From Deltaproteobacteria bacterium UBA1386 (GTDB lineage: Bacteria > Desulfobacterota > Syntrophorhabdia > Syntrophorhabdales > Syntrophorhabdaceae): 33,431 bases of DNA. Positions within the stretch are counted from its first letter, which is position 1; every line of letters starts with the position of its first letter. Location: the NCBI GenBank assembly GCA_002305765.1, contig DBQU01000108.1:1-33431 (forward strand), in the 5' to 3' direction. The notes below the pieces were generated by a model that was not told where the DNA came from, ran no database searches, and worked only from the letters and a program-made list of their open reading frames with translations. Position numbers and translations under genes: made by a program. Shown here one piece after another: positions 15,823 to 23,916 of this stretch.

Positions 15823-16838
15823 AGGGAACCTCCCGGCCGGGCTGATCCCTGCCTCCTCGCCAGAACGTAGATGAAGACGCTTCCCCCCAGTATCCCCGTG
15901 ATGACGCCGACGGGAAGCTCGATGGGGGAGATCACCGTGCGCGCGATGGTGTCGCAGAAGATGAGGAACCCCGATCCCACGAGGAAGGATACGACGAGGA
16001 GCCTTCTGTGGTCGTAGCCGGTCAGCATCCGGACGAAGTGGGGAACGATGAGGCCCACGAACCCTATGATGCCCGTCAGCGAGACGCTGATCCCCGTCAG
16101 GAGGGATGCCATGAGGAAGAGCTGCTTCTTGGCCTTTTCCGTGTCGATACCCAGATGGACCGCCTCCTCTTCGCCGAGCGAGAGGGCGTTCAGGACGGGG
16201 GCGAAGAAGAAGGAGGCAAAGAGACAGACGACCACGATGGCCGTGAGGATAAGGATGAGCGTCCAGTTCGGCTCCTCCAGGGACCCCATGATCCAAAAGA
16301 CAATGCTGTGGAGCTCCTGTGTCTTCGATATGGCGAAGATCAGAAAGACGAGGGAGGAGGAGATGAAGCTCATCATGACACCGGTGAGCAGGATACCCTG
16401 CATCCTCAAAACGGTGCGGCGCATGTTCAGGAAATAAAGAGGAAGGATGACGAGGCAGGACCCGAGAAAGCCCGAGAGGGGCAGTGCCGTCATGGGCAGA
16501 ATGTAGTGGAGCTTCAGGATGATGCACAACGCCGCCCCAAGGGCAGCTCCCCCGGATATGCCGAGGGTGTAGGGCTCGACGAGGGGGTTCCGGAACATCC
16601 CCTGGAGGATGACCCCCGCGATGGACAGGGCGCCGCCGACGGCAAAACCGAGTATGATCCTTGGCAGCCGGATGTCCATAAGGATCCCGAATTCCGGTGT
16701 CGCCTGCCCCTCGAGGATGGTGGTGATGACCCTCAGCAAGGGTATGCCTGCCGACCCGCTGGCGATGGCGGTGACGGCCGCCGCCGCAAGGAAGAGGCAG
16801 GCTGCGGGCAAAAGGACCCTCATGGACCGTCGCTTCAT
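15819..16838 (-). CDS. btuC: Corrinoid ABC transporter permease (FecCD family)
   Basis: This 339-residue polytopic inner-membrane protein has about ten hydrophobic segments and the family block RLPRIILGFAVGGALSIAG near residues 57-75, followed by GxxxQGxFRNPLxEPYTLG and GFVGLIVPHFVR. It pairs with the ATPase (GTGA overlap) and the binding protein (ATGA overlap). The ATG at 16838 is favoured by that overlap; a second ATG five codons in is possible. Confidence 0.92.
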   Translation of the reverse strand: MKRRSMRVLLPAACLFLAAAAVTAIASGSAGIPLLRVITTILEGQATPEFGILMDIRLPRIILGFAVGGALSIAGVILQGMFRNPLVEPYTLGISGGAALGAALCIILKLHYILPMTALPLSGFLGSCLVILPLYFLNMRRTVLRMQGILLTGVMMSFISSSLVFLIFAISKTQELHSIVFWIMGSLEEPNWTLILILTAIVVVCLFASFFFAPVLNALSLGEEEAVHLGIDTEKAKKQLFLMASLLTGISVSLTGIIGFVGLIVPHFVRMLTGYDHRRLLVVSFLVGSGFLIFCDTIARTVISPIELPVGVITGILGGSVFIYVLARRQGSARPGGSL

Positions 16839-17722
16839 CTGAACTCCTTCGCTTCACGGGGATGGAGGAGCACGGCTATGTCGCCGAGGGACTTGGCGAA
16901 GCTCACCGGCGTCGGACTGCAGACGTCATCGGAGTCCACGACGTATATCCGGTCGTTCCTGACCGCCTTCACCGTCGGGAACCTCTTCCAGACCAGCCGT
17001 TCGTTCTCGGCGGAGAGGCCCATGGTGACGATGAGGATCACGTCGGGGTTTCGAAGGACCGCCTCTTCCCGGCCCACGCTTCCCGAGGCCACATCCCTGA
17101 ATACGTTCGAGGCCCCGGAGAACTCTATGAAATCATTCATGAAGACGTCCTTCGTCGCGACGAAGAAAGGCCTGGAGCCTATCTGAACGAGGACCCCCGG
17201 CTTCGGCAGCCGGGCAGTTCTGTGCCTGATGTCGTCAACGCGCGCCCGTGCGGTGTTGACAAGGCGGGCCGCCTCCTCCGACCGGCCCGTGGTCTTCCCT
17301 ATCTGGAGGAATACGTCGCAAAGATCAGAGAAAGTGTCGGCTATGGCGAAGGTGACGATGTTGAGGCCAAGCTCCTTCATCTTCTGAATGCTCTTGGGGT
17401 CGGTCAGGGTCATGGCCAGGACGAGGTCGGGGCGCAGCTTCAGGATCCTCTCCAGGTTCGGCTGCATCACGGTGCCCACCTTTTCCTTTGTGCGGGCCTG
17501 ACCTGGCTTGTTGCAATAGGTGGTCACGCCGATGATGTTATCCCCCAGTCCGAGAAGATAGAGGGATTCCGTGATGGCGGGGCTTAGGGAGACGATGCGA
17601 AGGGGTTTCGGCGTCTTTTGCGCCGTGGCGGCCGTGGCCGGCAGGGTGAGGCACAGGATGATGACCGCGGCGGCCATGACGGGCAAGGCCCGGCACGTTC
17701 TTTTGGTGAATGAATGGGTCAC
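16835..17722 (-). CDS. btuF: Periplasmic corrinoid-binding protein
   Basis: The 295-residue BtuF/FhuD-type binding protein has a signal peptide ending near residue 34 (ATAATA). The mature protein opens with RIVSLSPAITESLYLLG, the standard start of this class, and later has LRPDLVLAM and RNPDVILIV strands. It delivers corrinoid from the TonB receptor to BtuC-BtuD. It starts with GTG inside the GTGA overlap with the preceding PP-loop gene. I see no lipobox, so it is probably soluble in the periplasm. Confidence 0.88.
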   Translation of the reverse strand: MTHSFTKRTCRALPVMAAAVIILCLTLPATAATAQKTPKPLRIVSLSPAITESLYLLGLGDNIIGVTTYCNKPGQARTKEKVGTVMQPNLERILKLRPDLVLAMTLTDPKSIQKMKELGLNIVTFAIADTFSDLCDVFLQIGKTTGRSEEAARLVNTARARVDDIRHRTARLPKPGVLVQIGSRPFFVATKDVFMNDFIEFSGASNVFRDVASGSVGREEAVLRNPDVILIVTMGLSAENERLVWKRFPTVKAVRNDRIYVVDSDDVCSPTPVSFAKSLGDIAVLLHPREAKEFR

Positions 17723-18402
17723 CGGCCGTCCTTCAAGGGCAATGCCTTGATATCAAGGAAGAAATAGTCATCTGTCGAGCGGACGCCGCCCCTTTCGAAA
17801 GGGACGGGTCTCTGGAATATGGGACCGTCGTAGACGAAGGTGTGGTATTCCCCCTTCTCGCCGCATATGTCCACGTCGCCGCCAAGGGCCCGGATATCAT
17901 CGACGAACCCCCGGTCTATCTCCCTGCCGACCCACCTGTCGTCGAGATAACGTCTGTCGACGGCCACGATGACCGCCTTGAAGCCTTCGTCTATGAATTC
18001 CGAGAGGATATCCTCCCTCTTTTCGAGCCACAGGGGGAGGGAAGGGCGCACATCACAGTCGGAGCAGACCCTTTCCACCCAGGCCCTATGTTCTTCCATG
18101 TCGATGTCCCCGAAGACCCCCTGGAGTATCCCTTCGGCGTTGAGCAGGGACAGCACTTTCTTGAATTCCTCTTCATAACCATTCCACGTGGTCCTGCGCT
18201 GCGTGAGAGGGATGCCGATGGCCCGCGCCTGAAGGTACAGGAGGTCCGCCTCAAGGCCGTGCGTCCTCGAGTGCGTGCCGTCCTCAGTCACCATGTTGAT
18301 GAGCCTGGTTATGGTGAACCCCGACCTTCTGGCCCTGAAAAGAGCCAGGGCACTCTCTTTTCCACCGCTCCAGGAGCAGAACGCATCCTTGCGATCGTTC
18401 AT
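17719..18402 (-). CDS. DUF71/COG2102 PP-loop ATPase, B12-associated subgroup
   Basis: The 227-residue protein is a PP-loop ATP pyrophosphatase of the DUF71 family, with the nucleotide loop SGGKES at residues 12-17 and the C-terminal family signature GEKGEYHTFVYDGPIF. Eukaryotic and archaeal members are diphthine-ammonia ligases (Dph6). A bacterial subgroup clusters with B12 genes and has been predicted from comparative genomics to act in B12 salvage. Here it sits inside the B12 operon between the Asn-synthase-like gene and btuF. The ATG at 18402 is chosen because it overlaps the previous stop (TAATG) behind AAGGAGG. An ATP-dependent amidation or a related step on an imported corrinoid is plausible but unproven. 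Confidence 0.85.
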   Translation of the reverse strand: MNDRKDAFCSWSGGKESALALFRARRSGFTITRLINMVTEDGTHSRTHGLEADLLYLQARAIGIPLTQRRTTWNGYEEEFKKVLSLLNAEGILQGVFGDIDMEEHRAWVERVCSDCDVRPSLPLWLEKREDILSEFIDEGFKAVIVAVDRRYLDDRWVGREIDRGFVDDIRALGGDVDICGEKGEYHTFVYDGPIFQRPVPFERGGVRSTDDYFFLDIKALPLKDGR

Positions 18403-19313
18403 TATTGAACAGCCTCCTTGACCCATCCGCATACCCTGCAGTGACCGCGGCCTGCCTTTACTCCCGCGCCGCATCCCTCACAGGCCTGTTCATGCGGCCC
18501 GGGTGGAGGGATATCCCCCACGGTCTTCCTGTAGACCTCGTAATAGTACAGATGGGCCTTGTTGTAGAAGCGCATGCCTGAGGAGTGCCTTTTGTCCTCA
18601 AACTCCTCGTCGGATATGGTGGTGTCCATTATGGCGTTGAGCCTTGTCATACCCGACCCTGTCTCAAGCGGTCTCTTTCCCTGCCAGAGAATACCGGGTG
18701 GCAGAAGCCCTTCACAGGCGCGTCGTAAGACCCACTTGCCGTGAAGGACGCCTTTTTCTTCCCTGATCTTCCATTTTCCCTGTATTTGCAGGGCGAAATC
18801 AAGGATTTCTTTGTCGAGGAAGGGCTGTATCACCTCCACGCCCAGGTGTCTTCCAAGAATGGTCGAGTTGAAGGACATGGTCTGTGAGAGGTAACGGATG
18901 TATTCTTCAAGATCCCCGATCTCTGCCATGTAAGAATAGCCGCCGAAAATCTCGTCGGCGCCGTCGCCGGTCATGACGGAACTCATTCCCAGCGCCTTTG
19001 CCTCCTTAAGGGCGAACCAAACGGCGAGGTCGTTGGGGATCGCGGGGTCGAAGCTGCGCAAGGTGGCGATGACCTCGGGTATGGCGGCAAGGGCCTCATC
19101 GACACTTACGGCCTTGTGGATGAGTTTGAGGCCGATGGCGCCTGCCGCCTCGCCAGCGTACCGGAGATCGGGGCCGTCCCGGTCGAGGGTTACCAGGATG
19201 CCTTTCTTGCACCCGGAAAGGACGGCGGCTATGGAAGAGTCCAGGCCGCCCGAAAAGAATACGCAATCAGCGGCAAATCGGGCAAAGAGGCTCTGGAGTG
19301 CCCGACGTAGCAT
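18402..19313 (-). CDS. Asparagine-synthase-like PP-loop protein with C-terminal zinc ribbon
   Basis: The 303-residue protein contains only the synthetase half of asparagine synthase: the PP-loop FSGGLDSS (residues 20-27) and GDGADEIFGGY near residue 135. The N-terminal glutaminase domain is absent, so nitrogen would have to come from free ammonia or a partner. The C-terminus adds a CxxC-x10-CxxC zinc-ribbon-like motif. The ATG at 19313 is the only reasonable start between the btuB stop and the PP-loop. It lies 34 nt after btuB and overlaps the DUF71 gene by one base. A role in modifying or trimming corrinoid side-chain amides is inference from location. Asparagine synthesis is less likely given the missing domain. 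Confidence 0.75.
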   Translation of the reverse strand: MLRRALQSLFARFAADCVFFSGGLDSSIAAVLSGCKKGILVTLDRDGPDLRYAGEAAGAIGLKLIHKAVSVDEALAAIPEVIATLRSFDPAIPNDLAVWFALKEAKALGMSSVMTGDGADEIFGGYSYMAEIGDLEEYIRYLSQTMSFNSTILGRHLGVEVIQPFLDKEILDFALQIQGKWKIREEKGVLHGKWVLRRACEGLLPPGILWQGKRPLETGSGMTRLNAIMDTTISDEEFEDKRHSSGMRFYNKAHLYYYEVYRKTVGDIPPPGPHEQACEGCGAGVKAGRGHCRVCGWVKEAVQ

Positions 19314-19347
19314 TAGTATGACGATGTCCTCTGCGGACCGCGTATCG

Positions 19348-21345
19348 CTAGAAACTGTAGCTATACTGCACCCCCAGGATATAGTTTCGTTCGGGTGAGG
19401 GGTAGTAGTTCCGCGCACCCGTAGTGTTGTTGACCACGGCGTACTCGCTGTATTGCTTGTCGAAGAGGTTCCTGACCCCGCCCGTGAGCTTCAGGCCCTT
19501 CCACGCATACACCGCTGTAAGATCGTAAACGGTGAAACCCCCCATGGCGGAGTAGAGGTTTCTCACGTCACTCGTCATGTAGCGGTCTCCGGTGTACAGG
19601 GACGAAAATGTAAGGGTCAGGTCCTTGAAGGCCCAGGCGACAGCGGCGCTCAGTTTGTTCTTCGGAACCATGGGAACACGGTTCCCGTCGAGGTCGTCCC
19701 CGTCAAAGCGGGCGTCCATGTAAGTGTAGCCAAGGTCCAACCTCAGGCCAGGGACAACGAGCCAGAAGAAGGAAGCCTCGATCCCCTCCCTCCGTGTCTT
19801 TCCGTAATTGGTGTTCGTGAATGTCAACGGGTTATAGTATATCTCATTCTTGTGACGTCCGGAAAAAACGGTTGCCGCCCCCCCGATATTCTTCGTGAAT
19901 TTGAACCTGATGCCGAGGTCGATCTCTTTTACGGTGTGGGGCTCGAGGGCCTCATTGATGGGGGGTACCGCGAAGGGACTGAAGTATTCGTCTGTTGCCG
20001 GGAACCGGAAGCCCTGCGCGTAATTGAGGAAGATGTTCCCCCTCTCGGGAATGATGAAGTTGAGCCCCAACCGTAAGGCATCCTTGTCCTTCTTTACAAA
20101 ATCGTTTATGGGAGCGAGAAAACCCGTGTTGTCGGTGTAGTCGAAATCGTATTTTACCTTGGCCAGACGGTAACCGGCGCTGAATTGCAGGTTCTTGAAG
20201 AGGTATATCTCGTCGTTGATGTAGAAACCGTACTCCGTCTTGTTGATGTTCGTGTCGGAGTCGGTGCCTGTGCCGAGGTCGTTGCTGCGGCTGGGGGAGT
20301 AATAGTAATCGAGACCAGCGACGAGAGTGTTCCTTAGGGAAAAGATATCTTCGCTGACGGTGACCTTCGGGGTGAAAGATGTTGTCTCGAACCTTCTCAT
20401 CGAATCCCAGGGCCCGCCTGTCGTGTCGTAGTGGAACGAGGTATGTCGTTTCCGGTAGGCCATGCCCAGGGAAAGGAGCACTGTGTCGGCAGGCTTCGCC
20501 GACACCTCGACATCGATGAAGTTGTCCTCCGTATTGCCTTCATCGGAAGGGGTCTTCGAGTCCTTCCTATCGTATCTGCCGGTGAGCAGGTCCGCCTGGG
20601 TCAGAGGTCCGGGCAGGTCGTAGGTATCCCTGTGGTGCCCCGCCTTCGCGCTCACCGTGAAGCCTCTGGGAAGGTCGAAGAAAAAGGAGCCGAGAACATC
20701 CCGGGACCGCACGTCGTTGTTGTGCCTGTAGCCGGTCGTGTCATAGGAGGAGGTGAGAAGATTGTAAGAGAACCTGCCTTGTTTGCCCGAGGTGCCCAGG
20801 TAGGGATTGTAGAGGTCGTAACTGCCCGTATTCAGGCCTGCTATGATCGATGGTTTTCCCTCACCTTTTTTCAATATGATGTTGATAACACCGCCAATCG
20901 CATTGTCCCCGTACAGGACGCTCGCTGGTCCCCGATATATCTCTATGCGCTCGATCATTTCCACGGGCACCTGCATGAGATCTGTGCCGGACATGTCGAT
21001 TTCGTTGACCCTCCTGCCGTCTATCAGGAAAAGGGAGTTCTGGGCGGCCGTCTCGCCGAAGCCGCGAATGTCGATCGTGGAGTACTTGGGGTTGCCGAGG
21101 AGACTGCGGGTAAAGACACCCTGCTCGTCCTTGAAGACGTCCGTAAGTGTCCGGACGCCCTTTTCCTCTATCTCCTGACGGGTAATAACGGAGATGTTCG
21201 CCGGCACCTCCCGGATCTTCGACTCGGCGCGTGTGGCGGTGACCACGATGCTGTCTAGCCTCTGAGGTGTCAACTCTTGCGAAAAACCTGAAAATGCCCA
21301 TAAAAAGCACAGAAACAGAAGTAAAACGGGAAAGAAACGCTTCAT
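19348..21345 (-). CDS. btuB: TonB-dependent outer-membrane vitamin B12 receptor
   Basis: The 665-residue receptor has a signal peptide (residues 1-22), a TonB box DSIVVTATR (31-39), a plug domain (VPANISVITRQEIEEKG, DIRGFGETAAQNSLFLIDGRR) and a large beta-barrel ending in the terminal aromatic YSF. It is the first gene after the cobalamin riboswitch, with an AAGGAGG site 6 nt before its ATG. The riboswitch and downstream btuFCD genes identify corrinoids as the ligand. It would import B12 or other cobamides across the outer membrane using TonB, which is encoded elsewhere. Confidence 0.93.
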   Translation of the reverse strand: MKRFFPVLLLFLCFLWAFSGFSQELTPQRLDSIVVTATRAESKIREVPANISVITRQEIEEKGVRTLTDVFKDEQGVFTRSLLGNPKYSTIDIRGFGETAAQNSLFLIDGRRVNEIDMSGTDLMQVPVEMIERIEIYRGPASVLYGDNAIGGVINIILKKGEGKPSIIAGLNTGSYDLYNPYLGTSGKQGRFSYNLLTSSYDTTGYRHNNDVRSRDVLGSFFFDLPRGFTVSAKAGHHRDTYDLPGPLTQADLLTGRYDRKDSKTPSDEGNTEDNFIDVEVSAKPADTVLLSLGMAYRKRHTSFHYDTTGGPWDSMRRFETTSFTPKVTVSEDIFSLRNTLVAGLDYYYSPSRSNDLGTGTDSDTNINKTEYGFYINDEIYLFKNLQFSAGYRLAKVKYDFDYTDNTGFLAPINDFVKKDKDALRLGLNFIIPERGNIFLNYAQGFRFPATDEYFSPFAVPPINEALEPHTVKEIDLGIRFKFTKNIGGAATVFSGRHKNEIYYNPLTFTNTNYGKTRREGIEASFFWLVVPGLRLDLGYTYMDARFDGDDLDGNRVPMVPKNKLSAAVAWAFKDLTLTFSSLYTGDRYMTSDVRNLYSAMGGFTVYDLTAVYAWKGLKLTGGVRNLFDKQYSEYAVVNNTTGARNYYPSPERNYILGVQYSYSF

Positions 21346-21350
21346 GAGAA

Positions 21351-21370
21351 CCTCCTTATGCCTCGTAAGG
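21351..21370 (-). promoter_or_regulatory. Hairpin overlapping the btuB ribosome binding site
   Basis: CCTTA (21366-21370 read on the minus strand) can pair with TAAGG (21354-21358) across a 7-nt loop, burying half of the AAGGAGG site. It lies directly downstream of the riboswitch, with no T-run, so it is a candidate for translational control of btuB. Confidence 0.4.
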
Positions 21371-21385
21371 ATAATTTCCCGAAGA

Positions 21386-21548
21386 GTTCAACCCAAGGTT
21401 TCCTGACTGAGGGAGGTGCTAGCCAGCGCGCCTTCCCGTTCCTTACTTCTCTGGAACAGTGGCCGGCAACAAGCCATGCGCTGCTTCGATCCCATCACAG
21501 TTGCGGGACAGTGGAAGGTTCTCACTTCACTTCCCTTGAAGGCTGAAC
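21386..21548 (-). ncRNA. Cobalamin riboswitch
   Basis: The btuB leader contains the conserved blocks of the B12 aptamer in order: AAGGGAA, CCCGCAACTGTGATGGG, GCCACTG, GGGAAGGCGC and the terminal B12 box AGTCAGGAAACC (21397-21408). The ends GTTCA (21544-21548) and TGAAC (21386-21390) can close the outer helix P1. A TATACT box at 21556-21561 would start transcription at the 5' end of the aptamer, although no good -35 is visible. Binding of adenosylcobalamin or a related form would lower expression of the eleven-gene operon. No intrinsic terminator follows, so control of translation is more likely than attenuation. Confidence 0.92.
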
Positions 21549-21660
21549 CGTAACGAGTATATGATTCTGTTTAACACGAAGGGCCGGCAAAAATCAAAGA
21601 TATCTTTATCTCCACGATTTGGAGCAATTGTGATAAGGTATAGCGGAGCGGGGGCGGGAC

Positions 21661-22074
21661 ATGGCCAAATGTGACGAAATCCGAAGGAAATTCAATGAAT
21701 GCAGCGTGGGACGCCTCCTCGGCATAGAGGTGCTCGAAGTGGAGGAGGGCATCGCCCGGGGCAGGATGACCGTCAGGAAGGAGCACCTCAACGTGTTCGG
21801 CGGTATCCATGGGGGAATCCTCTTCGCCTTCGCCGACCACGTTGGCGGCGCTTGCGGGAACAGCATGGACTACAAGGCGCTGCTTGTGGAATCAACGGCG
21901 CGCTTCAAAAAGAGCGCCAGGGAAGGTCAGACGATATACGCGGAAGCCCGGCTCGTTCACTCCCGGAAGAAGGTGGACAGGATAGACATCACCGTGACCA
22001 ACGGGCACTCAGACACGCTGGCCGTTCTGCAGATGACCTCCTTTGTTGTGGAAAATGCGCCAGAGACTTCTTAA
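21661..22074 (+). CDS. Hot-dog fold acyl-CoA thioesterase (PaaI-like)
   Basis: The 137-residue single hot-dog domain carries the thioesterase loop NVFGGIHGGILFAFADH, with His50-Gly-Gly and Asp59, typical of PaaI/YbaW-like enzymes that hydrolyse acyl- or aryl-CoA thioesters. The following strands (LVESTARFKKSAREGQTIYAEARLV) match the family. It is transcribed divergently from the B12 operon. Its last 20 bases overlap the glycosylase gene. The natural substrate is unknown. An anaerobe degrading aromatic or fatty acids would have use for such an enzyme, but that is inference. Confidence 0.85.
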   Translation: MAKCDEIRRKFNECSVGRLLGIEVLEVEEGIARGRMTVRKEHLNVFGGIHGGILFAFADHVGGACGNSMDYKALLVESTARFKKSAREGQTIYAEARLVHSRKKVDRIDITVTNGHSDTLAVLQMTSFVVENAPETS

Positions 22075-22693
22075 GATCTTCGATATCCTCCTTGAGACAT
22101 TCGGGGAAAGGCACTGGTGGCCCGGCGAAACGGCCTTGGAGGTGATCGTTGGTGCCGTTCTCACCCAGAACACCTCCTGGAAGAATGTCGAGAAGGCGAT
22201 AGCCAGCCTTAAATCCTCGGGGCTCATGGACGTTGACAGGCTCTACGAGGTGGAGGACGCGATCCTTGCTCAGCACATTCGTTCTTCGGGATATTACAAT
22301 TTAAAAACAGCACGGTTGAAGAATATAATTAATGTGATACATGATGAATATGGGTCATCTATAGAACAATTAAGGAACAATGGAACTAATAAACTACGCG
22401 AGAAGCTGCTCGGCATCAAAGGGATAGGGGAAGAGACGGCCGACAGCATCCTCCTTTACGCGCTTGAGAAACCGGTCTTTGTCATCGATGCCTATACAAA
22501 GCGCTTCCTTGCCGGCCACGGGCTTTACGACGGCCCATACAGGTACGCGGACATGCAGGCATTTTTCATGGACAGTCTGCCGTCGGACACCTATCTGTTC
22601 AATGAGTACCACGCGCTCATCGTGGCACTCTGCCAGAGCCATTGCCTGAAGAGGGCCCCCCGGTGCACGGACTGCCCTCTGAAGAACCAGTGA
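22055..22693 (+). CDS. Endonuclease III-like DNA glycosylase (HhH-GPD), cluster motif truncated
   Basis: The 212-residue HhH-GPD protein has the helix-hairpin-helix LLGIKGIGEETADSI (118-132) and the catalytic aspartate Asp145 in VFVIDAYTKR. The lysine that makes EndoIII a lyase is replaced (GIGEETA), as in monofunctional glycosylases related to COG2231, so base removal without strand cleavage is likely. The C-terminus has C197-x6-C204-x2-C207-x5 followed by the stop TGA exactly where the fourth [4Fe-4S] cysteine is expected. Cys193 could substitute. The ATG at 22055 is preferred to a TTG at 22043. A strongly AT-rich patch (22291-22390) lies in the middle of the gene in an intact frame. The damaged base recognised is unknown. 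Confidence 0.82.
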   Translation: MRQRLLKIFDILLETFGERHWWPGETALEVIVGAVLTQNTSWKNVEKAIASLKSSGLMDVDRLYEVEDAILAQHIRSSGYYNLKTARLKNIINVIHDEYGSSIEQLRNNGTNKLREKLLGIKGIGEETADSILLYALEKPVFVIDAYTKRFLAGHGLYDGPYRYADMQAFFMDSLPSDTYLFNEYHALIVALCQSHCLKRAPRCTDCPLKNQ

Positions 22694-22872
22694 CCAATTG
22701 CCAAATTACAGTGGCGGCACATGGGATGTGAGCGGAAGGGCTGCAATCTTCCGAGACAGTCTCGGACCCGGCATTGTGGTCACGACGGTGACCGAGGAGA
22801 ATGAGGACCGGCCTTTGCAGCGGACAGGGAAGGGTGGGTCAGATATTCAACAGTGGTCGATCGTTCATGTCG

Positions 22873-23910
22873 TTAGGAAATGATCGTCACTTTGGCCTCG
22901 CCGGTGGCCTTTTCGATGGTTCCCATCCTGGTGGCCCTCTCGCCGGCCTCATTGAGGGATGTGACGACCTTGTCGGCGTCCCCACCGTTAACGATGAGCA
23001 CAAAACCCGTGCCCATGTTGAAAGTGGTGCAGGCGTCGTCCAGGCTGAGGTTGCCTGCCTCCATGAGGGCCCGAAAAACAGGGGGGACCGTCGCGGGGTC
23101 GAGATGGAGCGTTGCCGCCATGCCGTCGGGGATGATGCGCGATATGTTGCCGGGAAGCCCTCCGCCGGTGATGTGGGCCATTCCTTTCACGGTGTAGTGA
23201 GCAATGACATCGAGGACGGGTTTGACATAGATCCTCGTAGGTTTCAGGAGTTCCTCGTAGAGCTTTCCCGGTATTCCCGGGACCTCTTCGTCGACTCGGT
23301 AGTTCTTCACGTCAAAAAAGAGCTTTCTAACCAGGGAGTAGCCGTTGCTGTGCAACCCGTTGGAGCGAAGGCCTATGACGGCGTCTCCTGCGGCTATCGT
23401 GGAGCCGTCGATGATGGAATCCTTCTCCACCACCCCCACGGCAAAGCCGGCGAGATCATATTCATCGTCCTTGTAGAAGGAGGGCATTTCGGCGGTCTCT
23501 CCTCCCACGAGGGCACAGTCCGCCTGGAGACACCCGTCGCAGACTCCCCCGACAACGGCAGGATAGACATTCTCATCGATCCTTCCGCAGGCATAATAAT
23601 CAAGAAAGAAGAGGGGTTTGGCGCCGAGGGTGAGAATGTCGTTGACGCTCATACCGACAAGGTCGATGCCCACCGTATCATGTTTCCCGGCCATGAAGGC
23701 GACCTTCAGCTTGGTTCCCACGCCGTCCGTCGAACTCACGAGGACAGGGTTGCTGTAGGATCTCGGGACCTCCGTAAGGGCGGCAAAACCGCCTATCATG
23801 TTGAGGACACCGGCATTGTGGGTTGACCTGATGCGTCCTTTCAGCCCATCGATGAGACGGTCGGCCTTTGCGATGTCAACGCCCGAATCTTTATAGGTTA
23901 TAGTCTTCAC
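22873..23910 (-). CDS. purM: Phosphoribosylformylglycinamidine cyclo-ligase (AIR synthetase)
   Basis: The 345-residue enzyme forms aminoimidazole ribotide in purine synthesis. It has the expected blocks: TYKDSGVDI at the N-terminus, VSSTDGVGTKLKVA near residue 60, GIDLVGMSVNDIL, GGETAEMPSFY and GLRSNGLHSNGYSLVRKL. The start is a GTG at 23910 without a Shine-Dalgarno site. A promoter-like pair places the transcription start at or next to this GTG, suggesting a leaderless message. It is separate from the purH-purD operon 6 kb away on the other strand. Confidence 0.95.
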   Translation of the reverse strand: MKTITYKDSGVDIAKADRLIDGLKGRIRSTHNAGVLNMIGGFAALTEVPRSYSNPVLVSSTDGVGTKLKVAFMAGKHDTVGIDLVGMSVNDILTLGAKPLFFLDYYACGRIDENVYPAVVGGVCDGCLQADCALVGGETAEMPSFYKDDEYDLAGFAVGVVEKDSIIDGSTIAAGDAVIGLRSNGLHSNGYSLVRKLFFDVKNYRVDEEVPGIPGKLYEELLKPTRIYVKPVLDVIAHYTVKGMAHITGGGLPGNISRIIPDGMAATLHLDPATVPPVFRALMEAGNLSLDDACTTFNMGTGFVLIVNGGDADKVVTSLNEAGERATRMGTIEKATGEAKVTIIS

Positions 23911-23916
23911 GGCTCT

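Noticed and set aside
15823..16857. Long N-terminal extension of the ABC ATPase frame
   Set aside because: It is the alternate frame of btuC. The ATPase homology begins at the GTG at 15822, which overlaps the btuC stop.
22750..22764. Hairpin CCGAGAC-a-GTCTCGG as a terminator after the glycosylase gene
   Set aside because: The stem is only 7 bp and no T-run follows on either strand. Too weak to call.
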